Below are positions 1 through 5,076 of a stretch of 5,537 bases of DNA, piece after piece. Positions within the stretch are counted from its first letter, which is position 1. Each line of letters opens with the position of its first letter. The notes beneath the pieces were generated by a model. It saw only the letters and a program-made list of their open reading frames with translations. It made no database searches and was not told the DNA's origin. The DNA comes from Desulfobulbaceae bacterium (GTDB lineage: Bacteria; Desulfobacterota; Desulfobulbia; Desulfobulbales; Desulfocapsaceae): the NCBI GenBank assembly GCA_030599175.1, contig JAUVON010000203.1, forward strand, positions 1-5,537, written 5' to 3'. A program made the translations under genes and the position numbers.

Positions 1-12
1 ACTCAGCTACAT

Positions 13-21
13 CAAAAGACT
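13..21 (+). repeat. Left copy of 9-bp target-site duplication
   Basis: CAAAAGACT directly abuts the left terminal inverted repeat. It matches the right copy CAAAAGATT at 8 of 9 positions, with a C/T difference at the eighth base. The exact abutment on both sides is what makes it convincing as a target duplication. Confidence 0.7.
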
Positions 22-36
22 CAGTAGTGTCCGGTT
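22..36 (+). repeat. Left terminal inverted repeat of the MITE
   Basis: The 15 bases CAGTAGTGTCCGGTT are the exact reverse complement of positions 230-244. The match continues inward as TAG versus AG if one single-base gap is allowed. Confidence 0.88.
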
Positions 37-112
37 AGAAAATTGCAAAGCATTGAAAACGAATTCATGGATAACTTTTGTCCGCTTTTGGCAGTAGATT
101 TCTTGATTTTCA

Positions 113-201
113 AATATTTTTCACATCCAATTTGTATCATGCGAGTTCCTCGCAGATAGCGTAGACTTCGAAGACTGATACAAATCAAATGTGAAAATAT
201 T
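113..201. repeat. Internal imperfect inverted repeat (fold-back) of the MITE
   Basis: The left arm 113-139 and right arm 176-201 are inverted copies. There are 10 paired bases (130-139 with 176-185), a 3-base mismatch, 9 paired bases (118-126 with 189-197), a one-base bulge, then 4 more pairs. The intervening loop contains a perfect 5-bp hairpin (GCGAG/CTCGC, 141-145 and 149-153, 3-base loop) and the 8-bp palindrome CTTCGAAG (166-173). Transcribed, it would form a branched hairpin; as DNA it could extrude a cruciform. Confidence 0.75.
158..171 (+). repeat. 14-bp direct repeat, copy 1
   Basis: AGCGTAGACTTCGA occurs identically at 158-171 and 210-223 inside the MITE. The two copies bracket the right arm of the internal fold-back. 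Confidence 0.75.
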
Positions 202-209
202 AAGAGGTA

Positions 210-223
210 AGCGTAGACTTCGA
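210..223 (+). repeat. 14-bp direct repeat, copy 2
   Basis: Identical to 158-171. It lies between the right fold-back arm and the right terminal inverted repeat of the MITE. Confidence 0.75.
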
Positions 224-229
224 GATCTA

Positions 230-244
230 AACCGGACACTACTG
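230..244 (-). repeat. Right terminal inverted repeat of the MITE
   Basis: The 15 bases AACCGGACACTACTG form the perfect inverse of the left terminus. The outermost base is directly followed by the right copy of the target duplication. Confidence 0.88.
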
Positions 245-253
245 CAAAAGATT
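245..253 (+). repeat. Right copy of 9-bp target-site duplication
   Basis: CAAAAGATT directly follows the right terminal inverted repeat and pairs with the copy at 13-21, with one mismatch. Only 28 bp separate its end from the likely GTG start of the SDR gene. Confidence 0.7.
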
Positions 254-271
254 ATGTGTAGTAGTTTAAGT

Positions 272-276
272 GAGGT
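272..276 (+). promoter_or_regulatory. Ribosome binding site deciding the SDR start
   Basis: GAGGT lies 5 bases before GTG at 282. The other in-frame GTG at 270 would place this site inside the gene and has no comparable site upstream, so 282 is preferred. Confidence 0.6.
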
Positions 277-281
277 GGGTT

Positions 282-1061
282 GTGAAAGGAAAAGTTGCTC
301 TAATCACTGGTGGTGGTACAGGCCTGGGGTCTGCCATTGCCAGACGATTTAGTAAGGCTGGTGTGTCTGTAGTTCTCACGGGGCGTCGTACAGCACCTAT
401 CCTGTCTATTGCAAAAGAGGTTGGTGGTATAGCTGTTGAGGGAGATGTCTTAGATAAAGCACATATCGCAGAGGCGGTAGCGGCTGCAACCGCAGAGTTT
501 GGAGGGCTGGATATCGTAGTAGCCAACGCTGGTGTTATTTCAGTGGCTGATGTCTTGTCTGTCCAGGAAAATGACTGGCAGCAGATGCTCGATATCAATG
601 TGACAGGAGTGATGAATACGGCCCAGGCTGCCATCCCGGCTTTGATTTCGGGGGGTGGAGGGTCGATAGTTAATATTTCATCAGTGGCGGGACTCATGGG
701 GATAGGTGATGCCGCAGGGTATTGTACTTCCAAGGCTGCCCTCTTAGGTCTGACCAGGTCAATGGCTGTTGACTATGGACAACACAATGTCAGGGTCAAC
801 ACTCTTTGTCCCGGGTGGTTTGGCTCGGAGATGAGTGAGATGGAGATGGAAGAATTGGCAAAGGAGAAAGGGATTAGCAAGGCAGATGCAATAGATCTGG
901 TGACTCAGTACCTACCTTTGAAAAGGATGGCCGATCCTGATGAAATAGCAGCCTGTGTGGAGTTTCTAGCATCTGACAATTCATCGTTTGTTACGGGGAC
1001 AACCCTTGTAGCGGATGGCGGCGGAGCAATAGTTGATGTCGGAATGCTTGGTTTCCTATAA
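282..1061 (+). CDS. Short-chain dehydrogenase/reductase (classical SDR, MoaE-like partner of MoaF)
   Basis: A 259-residue classical SDR, a normal length for the family, likely a cytoplasmic NAD(P)H-dependent oxidoreductase acting on a carbonyl/alcohol. The whole Rossmann layout is visible: the TGGGTGLG cofactor motif (residues 9-16), D55 of the adenine-ring loop, ANAG (81-84), N106, S134, and Y147 with K151 in YCTSK, followed by PG at 177-178 and the C-terminal VTGTTLVADGGG segment (237-248). The basic GRR after the second strand (34-36) suggests preference for NADP(H); this is inference. GTG at 282 is chosen because GAGGT lies 5 bases upstream; GTG at 270 would add four residues. The gene is followed after 26 bp by a MoaF-family gene in the same direction. 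No clear promoter is seen in the short stretch between it and the upstream MITE. Many SDRs carry FabG-type labels, but operon context argues against fatty-acid synthesis. Substrate unknown. Confidence 0.93.
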   Translation: MKGKVALITGGGTGLGSAIARRFSKAGVSVVLTGRRTAPILSIAKEVGGIAVEGDVLDKAHIAEAVAAATAEFGGLDIVVANAGVISVADVLSVQENDWQQMLDINVTGVMNTAQAAIPALISGGGGSIVNISSVAGLMGIGDAAGYCTSKAALLGLTRSMAVDYGQHNVRVNTLCPGWFGSEMSEMEMEELAKEKGISKADAIDLVTQYLPLKRMADPDEIAACVEFLASDNSSFVTGTTLVADGGGAIVDVGMLGFL

Positions 1062-1077
1062 ACATAGTAATACCAGT

Positions 1078-1081
1078 GGAG
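1078..1081 (+). promoter_or_regulatory. Ribosome binding site deciding the moaF start
   Basis: GGAG lies 6 bases before ATG at 1088. The in-frame GTG at 1076 overlaps this site, so ATG 1088 is the likely start. Confidence 0.65.
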
Positions 1082-1087
1082 TTATCT

Positions 1088-1894
1088 ATGAGTGATGCAT
1101 TTGAATTAATTCAGGTGGGTGAATTAGCCGTTGGGTTTAGTGAAAACGTCCTGCCCGATACTGATCAGTTGAAGGGGAAAGACATAGACATATTTTTTGA
1201 AGATGGATCTACTATAAAATATATTTTCCATGACAAACATAGCCTGACATGGGAAAGCAGCGACGGCAGTGGTGATGAAGATTACAGGGCAACCTGTTCA
1301 AGGCGAAACATATTTTTAGTTGATTTTGTAAAGAAAGATTTAGCAACATCCGTCAGTATAGTTCTTGATTTTGTAAATGATATTGCAACAGTACTTACTG
1401 GCTCCCTTCCAGGTGAAAACCAGGCTCGAGAAGATAAATTGACCCGTATGGAAAAGGGTCTACACCAGACGGCTGTTGATGTGAGTTTCAGGCACGGTTC
1501 AATCAATACAAAGTTTACTACAGACACGCCAAAGCATGAGACTACCAGTGAGTTGGTAGGCAAGCGAGTTCGCTATGTTTACAGTGAAAATGATACTTAT
1601 GAGCACATTTATCTCACCGAGAACCTTTATACATGGCACTGTTTGACTGGAATAGAAAAAGGTATGGCTGATACAGACTTATGCCACTATTTCAAAATTG
1701 CAGAGAACCTCTACTGGTTTGTTTGGCGAGAAAAATTGGTGCCGACACTGGGTGTGGTGATAGTCAACCTGGAGGAAATGAAAACAACCGGTAAAATATT
1801 TGGCTATGAATCAGACGACTTCAACAAGCGCATCAATTTTCCTGTAGGCGCTTACGCAGAATTAATCAACATTACGACCTTTGGTGACTGTTAA
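1088..1894 (+). CDS. moaF: MoaF family protein
   Basis: A 268-residue soluble protein recognised as MoaF from full-length motif agreement. The N-terminal domain covers roughly residues 8-110 and the C-terminal domain roughly 125-265. The strongest family signatures are in the second domain: LVGKRVRYVYS (156-166), YEHIYL (171-176), YTWHCLTGIEKGMADTD (181-197), FKIAENLYWFVWREK (202-216), VPTLG (218-222) and TGKIFGYES (234-242). No signal peptide or membrane segment is seen. Databases often call this family molybdenum cofactor biosynthesis protein F. From memory, the founding gene is moaF of the Klebsiella monoamine regulon, where it follows an SDR gene, so the cofactor label is probably a naming accident. 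The family is thought to have a lipocalin-like (calycin) barrel fold, which would suit binding a small ligand; this is not shown here. The ATG at 1088 has GGAG 6 bases upstream. Translation ends in tandem TAA TAA and a terminator follows. Its biochemical role is unknown. Confidence 0.9.
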   Translation: MSDAFELIQVGELAVGFSENVLPDTDQLKGKDIDIFFEDGSTIKYIFHDKHSLTWESSDGSGDEDYRATCSRRNIFLVDFVKKDLATSVSIVLDFVNDIATVLTGSLPGENQAREDKLTRMEKGLHQTAVDVSFRHGSINTKFTTDTPKHETTSELVGKRVRYVYSENDTYEHIYLTENLYTWHCLTGIEKGMADTDLCHYFKIAENLYWFVWREKLVPTLGVVIVNLEEMKTTGKIFGYESDDFNKRINFPVGAYAELINITTFGDC

Positions 1895-1916
1895 TAAATG
1901 ATGTTATTTAATGGGT

Positions 1917-1961
1917 GAGTCTGGCTGGGCTCATTTGATCAGCCAGACTCTATTTTAATTT
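1917..1961 (+). terminator. Rho-independent terminator after the SDR-moaF operon
   Basis: A perfect 11-bp stem (GAGTCTGGCTG at 1917-1927 with CAGCCAGACTC at 1940-1950) encloses a 12-base loop. It is followed by a T-rich tail, TATTTTAATTT, at 1951-1961. It lies 23 bp past the moaF stop and ends where the next promoter begins. On the opposite strand no T-run follows the stem, so it acts in one direction only. Confidence 0.88.
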
Positions 1962-1988
1962 GACACAAAGAGAATAGATGGCTACTGT
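1960..1988 (+). promoter_or_regulatory. Probable sigma-70 promoter of the tetR-efflux operon
   Basis: A consensus -35 box TTGACA (1960-1965) is followed by a 17-bp spacer and a weak -10 box TACTGT (1983-1988), which keeps the first, second and last consensus bases. Transcription would start near 1995, directly beside the inverted repeat at 1999-2010. The -35 box overlaps the end of the terminator tail, so the two operons are packed back to back. Confidence 0.55.
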
Positions 1989-1998
1989 CCATAAAGTT

Positions 1999-2010
1999 AA
2001 ACGAACGTTT
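1999..2010 (+). promoter_or_regulatory. Probable operator for the TetR-family repressor
   Basis: An inverted repeat AAACG-AA-CGTTT lies just downstream of the predicted transcription start and 23 bp before tetR. Palindromes of this size next to a tetR gene are the usual target of the encoded protein, giving self-repression. The outer AAAC and GTTTG resemble the sites recalled for the fatty-acid-responsive regulator PsrA, but that likeness is inference and says nothing firm about the inducer. Confidence 0.6.
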
Positions 2011-2025
2011 GAACAACGAGCTGGC

Positions 2026-2037
2026 ATGAAAATATGA
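2026..2037 (+). other. Three-codon leader minigene overlapping the tetR start
   Basis: ATG AAA ATA TGA reads Met-Lys-Ile-stop. Its stop shares ATGA with the tetR start codon at 2034. A short GAG (2018-2020) sits 5 bases before this ATG, but 13 bases before the tetR ATG. Ribosomes might therefore load at the minigene and re-initiate at tetR. This could equally be chance, since only 12 bases are involved. Confidence 0.35.
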
Positions 2038-2675
2038 ATAACAAAAAGCTACAAAACCCAAACTCAAAAGAGAGAATTCTTCGAACCGCCATATCTCTCT
2101 TTGCCCGCAAAGGGTTTGCGGAAACAGGGATGCGTGAACTGGCGTCCAAAGCAGAGGTGAACCTCTCAATGGTTAATTATTTTTTCGGCAGCAAAAAGGG
2201 ACTGTTGAAAGAAATTCTTGACGATTTCTTTTCGGGATATCTGGCCATTGCCAGGGAAGAACTGACTGATCCAGAGGATTTACAATCCAGGCTTGAACGA
2301 TTCATTACGAGTGCTGTGAACTATTTTGAGGCAGAACGAGACTCTCTGATAATCACCATCAGTGAGCTTCCCCACGATGACCCTGAGATTGTCGAACATA
2401 AAGCAGCCTGGGCCAGACAAATGGTTGAAATCGTAAACCAGGAACTCTGCCTGCCCCATGGCGAAAAGACAGGACAAAAGATTCCTCCAACCTGTCTTGC
2501 TCCCATGCTTACCTCTCTAATGGCTTCCCGTTTTCTCTTTGGCCCACTTATGGAAAAGGTTCAAGCAGGTAGTTTTAAGGCTGTTACTACAGAAGATTAT
2601 ACAAAGATGCTTGTTGGTATACTGCTGCAGGGAATTACAGGTACTGAGAAAAAGAGTGGCGAGAGAAATATATGA
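2034..2675 (+). CDS. TetR/AcrR-family transcriptional repressor of the efflux operon
   Basis: A 213-residue regulator of standard TetR length. The N-terminal DNA-binding domain spans about residues 13-60, with the helix-turn-helix from GMRELASKAEV into the recognition helix LSMVNYFFGSKKGLL (about 32-58). The YFFGSK-GL ending is typical of the family. The remaining residues form the helical ligand-binding and dimer domain, which varies between subfamilies and gives no hint of the inducer. ATG 2034 is the only sensible start: an in-frame TGA lies at 2010-2012 and the next Met is M33. It has no well-placed ribosome binding site of its own. It is the first gene of the operon and overlaps the next by ATGA. 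It likely binds the palindrome at 1999-2010, repressing itself and the pump until a pump substrate or related molecule releases it. Confidence 0.92.
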   Translation: MNNKKLQNPNSKERILRTAISLFARKGFAETGMRELASKAEVNLSMVNYFFGSKKGLLKEILDDFFSGYLAIAREELTDPEDLQSRLERFITSAVNYFEAERDSLIITISELPHDDPEIVEHKAAWARQMVEIVNQELCLPHGEKTGQKIPPTCLAPMLTSLMASRFLFGPLMEKVQAGSFKAVTTEDYTKMLVGILLQGITGTEKKSGERNI

Positions 2676-4009
2676 AAAATACTCTATTATCAAATTTTAT
2701 ATTCTTAATAGTATTGAGCCAGACAATGTCCGCTTTTATCCCCCGGATGAGCAATGGACTGACCCTGGAAGAGGCTGTGACTCTGGCTCTCGACAATAAC
2801 CTTGACCTGCAGAAACAACAGATGAATCAGGCCTTAAGCGAAGAAGGTCTGAGTGGAAAAAAATCAGATAATTTTGGTAAATTTGACATTATTGCCTCCT
2901 ACGGACATTACAATCTGCCGCGCACCCTGGCCCCGCTAACCCCGGCGGCAATCTTTATGGATCCCACAGCCGTTCCCACCACGGTAGATCTCTTTACCAC
3001 AGGAATAATGTATGAACTGCCCCTTTTCACCGGCTTTTCTCAGCAACGTTCAGTAGAGATTGCAGCAATTGAAAAAGAGATCGCCGGAACTGCATTCAAA
3101 CTGAGCCGGGAGCAGCTTATTTATAATGTGAAGACGCTGTATGTAAATATCCTTTCCCTGCAGGCACAGGAAGAGGCACAACGGGAATACCATAAAGCAT
3201 TGCATAGACTTCATGATGACATTTCTTTAGAAGTTGAGCTTGGCAGGAAAGCGAAAGTAGAGCAGTTGAAGGCGGCAGCGGATCTTGAAAGTGCCAGGGT
3301 TCAAATGCGGCAAACCAAGGGCAATATAAAGATACTGAAGAGTACCCTGGCCAGTCTGCTGGGCAGCGACACAATAAGCAGTTTGGAAAAATTCACCGTG
3401 GTGGTGTCTCCGGTCGGTGAAACTGTATACAGCAAGGGGATTAAAGAACTCGATCGATACCGCTCCACCGTTCTTGATGTGGAAAAAAAGAACAGTCTTG
3501 TTGAGAAGAGTAGTGCTGCATATTACCCTCAGATAATTTTTAACGGCTTTTACGGCCAAAATTTCGGACCAAATGATGATTCCAATCGATATGAAGGTGA
3601 CTGGAATAACCAGGAGGTATGGCAGGCAACTGTGAATTTGAAATGGACGGTTTTTGACTTTGGCGGCCGTAAAACGGATCGCCAGATAGCATCCATACAC
3701 AAACAGCAAAGCCGGCGGGAGCAGTTAAAAACAGAACTTGAACTGAAAAGATCGTTCAGTGAAGCTATCACCAGGATTGGGATGGCTATTGATGGTTTTT
3801 ATTCTGCCGAAACCGAGCTGGCTTTAACCCGTGAAACTGAAATTATTGAGCAGACCCGCTTTGACAAAGGAGCCACGGACGTAAATGATCTGCTCTACGC
3901 AAAGGCTCGTAATCAGCTGGCTCTGAGCCGCTCTATTACTGCTCGGTACAGTTATATGAACAGTTGTTTTTACCTGGATTACCTGCTCGAAGATGGGGAA
4001 AGTAAATGA
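2672..4009 (+). CDS. TolC-family outer-membrane efflux protein
   Basis: A 445-residue outer-membrane factor forming the exit duct of a tripartite efflux pump. A signal peptide covers about residues 1-21 (hydrophobic core LLSNFIFLIVLS, likely cut after MSA). There is no lipobox cysteine, so it is TolC-like rather than a lipidated OprM-type protein. The two-fold family repeat is visible. The first half runs from LTLEEAVTLALDNN (30-43) through a strand region (72-120) into long coiled-coil helices (about 126-230). The second half has strands near 284-330 and helices to about 437, with FDKGATDVNDLLYAKARNQLALS (397-419) as the typical C-terminal motif. ATG overlaps the tetR stop by 4 bp, with GAGAG (2661-2665) 6 bases upstream. 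It precedes the adaptor and pump genes, which are its presumed partners. Substrate range cannot be told from the channel. Confidence 0.93.
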   Translation: MKNTLLSNFIFLIVLSQTMSAFIPRMSNGLTLEEAVTLALDNNLDLQKQQMNQALSEEGLSGKKSDNFGKFDIIASYGHYNLPRTLAPLTPAAIFMDPTAVPTTVDLFTTGIMYELPLFTGFSQQRSVEIAAIEKEIAGTAFKLSREQLIYNVKTLYVNILSLQAQEEAQREYHKALHRLHDDISLEVELGRKAKVEQLKAAADLESARVQMRQTKGNIKILKSTLASLLGSDTISSLEKFTVVVSPVGETVYSKGIKELDRYRSTVLDVEKKNSLVEKSSAAYYPQIIFNGFYGQNFGPNDDSNRYEGDWNNQEVWQATVNLKWTVFDFGGRKTDRQIASIHKQQSRREQLKTELELKRSFSEAITRIGMAIDGFYSAETELALTRETEIIEQTRFDKGATDVNDLLYAKARNQLALSRSITARYSYMNSCFYLDYLLEDGESK

Positions 4010-5076
4010 AAAAATTAATACTATTACTGCTGGTTATTGCACTGGGTGTCAGTGCAGCTATGCTCCTTAAAAAACGCAAACAGAGTATCAAAGATGCTCC
4101 TGTTCCTACACCACTCACCTATCAGGTAAAAATCATTTCGGCCAAAACAGGGCTGCTGGAACAGACCCGTCCTTTTCTTGCCCGACTTACCTCCCTGAAG
4201 ACCGCAGAAATTTCTTCCAAGCTAAGCGGTTTAATAAAAGAACTGTCGGTCAGAGAAAATCAGGTTGTAAAAAAAGGCGATCTGCTGCTACAGATTGATG
4301 ACCTTGAAATTATGTCAAACATCAAGTCGTTGCAGGTGAACCTGAAAGCCCAGGAAAAGGATGTCCAATATACCAGGAACCTCCATGAACGAAACAAGGC
4401 TCTTTATAAGGTAGGTGGTCTGGCCCGGGAGAAATATGAGGGCTCAGAAGTAACCTATGGGGCCAAAAAGGCAGCCCTTGAAGCAACACGACAGAAGATC
4501 ATTGGTCTTGAAGTTCAGCTCAGGTATCTCAATATCAAAGCTCCTTTTGATGGAGTTGTCGGTACCATTTTTTCACAAAAGGGTGATCTTGCAAGCCCGG
4601 GAAAACCATTGCTCTCCATCAATTCTCATGGGCAGAAACTCACCTTCAGCTATGTGCCTGGCGGTCATGCAATCAAGACAGGGCAGAATATTTCTCAAGA
4701 CGGGGTGAAAATTGGTCAGATCATAAGATTATACAGTGATGCAGATAACGGCCTCTCGGTTGCAGAAGCTGCCGTTGACAGCCCTCTGGATATGCCCAAT
4801 AACAGTTATCTGACCATCGACCTGCTCGTTTTTGCTGATAGTGGCTGCACTGTGCCTCTTAACGCCCTCCTGCGGACAAAAGAGGGTGCCCGGGTAATGA
4901 TTCATGAGAACAAGGTGTTCAAATCTTTAAAAGTAGACATTATTGCCGAAAATAAAGCACAGGCACTCATTGAGCCATGTCCCGACTCTCCTGTGGCAGT
5001 TGCGGCCGGAGCCAAACTGAGTCAGTTGCCCAGCTATGGCAATGTAATGGTTCACAGGAGTGAAACGCATGAATAG
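4006..5076 (+). CDS. RND efflux periplasmic adaptor (HlyD/MFP family)
   Basis: A 356-residue membrane-fusion protein linking the RND pump to the TolC-like channel. An N-terminal hydrophobic segment (3-20) flanked by lysines anchors it in the inner membrane; there is no lipobox. The two halves of the lipoyl-like domain are clear: AEISSKLSGLIKELSVRENQVVKKGDLLLQID (67-98) and LNIKAPFDGVVGTIFSQKGDLASPGKPLLSI (175-205). A coiled-coil hairpin of about 70 residues lies between them (about 100-172). The beta-barrel and membrane-proximal parts follow to the C-terminus. The start overlaps the tolC stop by ATGA, with GGGGA (3995-3999) 6 bases upstream. The only cysteines, C281 and C325, lie in the periplasmic part and could form a disulfide. 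A type I secretion adaptor is less likely because an RND pump gene follows directly. Confidence 0.92.
   Translation: MKKLILLLLVIALGVSAAMLLKKRKQSIKDAPVPTPLTYQVKIISAKTGLLEQTRPFLARLTSLKTAEISSKLSGLIKELSVRENQVVKKGDLLLQIDDLEIMSNIKSLQVNLKAQEKDVQYTRNLHERNKALYKVGGLAREKYEGSEVTYGAKKAALEATRQKIIGLEVQLRYLNIKAPFDGVVGTIFSQKGDLASPGKPLLSINSHGQKLTFSYVPGGHAIKTGQNISQDGVKIGQIIRLYSDADNGLSVAEAAVDSPLDMPNNSYLTIDLLVFADSGCTVPLNALLRTKEGARVMIHENKVFKSLKVDIIAENKAQALIEPCPDSPVAVAAGAKLSQLPSYGNVMVHRSETHE
5056..5060 (+). promoter_or_regulatory. Ribosome binding site for the RND pump gene
   Basis: AGGAG lies 8 bases before ATG 5069, inside the end of the adaptor gene. It is the best Shine-Dalgarno match in the efflux operon and supports the start that overlaps the adaptor stop by 8 bp. 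Confidence 0.7.

Larger units (their letters stand above)
22..244. mobile_element. MITE-like non-autonomous insertion element, 223 bp
   Basis: A compact element bounded by perfect 15-bp terminal inverted repeats (22-36 and 230-244). It is flanked by a 9-bp direct repeat (13-21 and 245-253) that differs at one base, as expected of a target-site duplication. It is too short for a transposase and no convincing protein is encoded, so it would depend on a transposase supplied elsewhere. Inside lie an imperfect fold-back (113-201), a small perfect hairpin (141-153) and a 14-bp direct repeat. The 9-bp duplication fits IS4-type elements, which commonly make duplications of about 9-13 bp; that family assignment is inference. 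The single mismatch suggests that the insertion is not brand new. It could instead be an internally deleted IS, but the two-fold structure favours a MITE. Confidence 0.8.

Noticed and set aside
21..239. A 72-codon open frame on the minus strand spanning almost the whole MITE, ending near LCNFLTGHY
   Set aside because: It runs through both arms of the fold-back and into the terminal repeats, has no ribosome binding site, and matches no family I know. The 22-110 part could be a relic of a transposase end, but I cannot support that from sequence alone.
230..267. A possible outward-facing promoter at the right end of the MITE driving the SDR gene
   Set aside because: AT-rich hexamers such as TATGTG and TAGTTT occur, but no -35 box stands at proper spacing, so no promoter can be called.
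266..733. A 155-codon open frame on the minus strand
   Set aside because: It lies entirely opposite the SDR gene, is rich in Pro, Ala and Thr as expected from antisense reading of Gly- and Ala-rich codons, and has no recognisable domain.
1917..1950. A bidirectional terminator
   Set aside because: The stem is perfect but the minus-strand exit has no T-run, and no gene on that strand approaches it.
2539..2799. An 86-codon plus-strand frame bridging tetR and the tolC-like gene
   Set aside because: It overlaps two well-supported genes in another frame and reads as composition noise, with no domain or start signal.
3227..3709. A 160-codon open frame on the minus strand
   Set aside because: It is antisense to the tolC-like gene, whose protein is well supported by motifs. 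The apparent hydrophobic stretches arise from reading the complementary strand.
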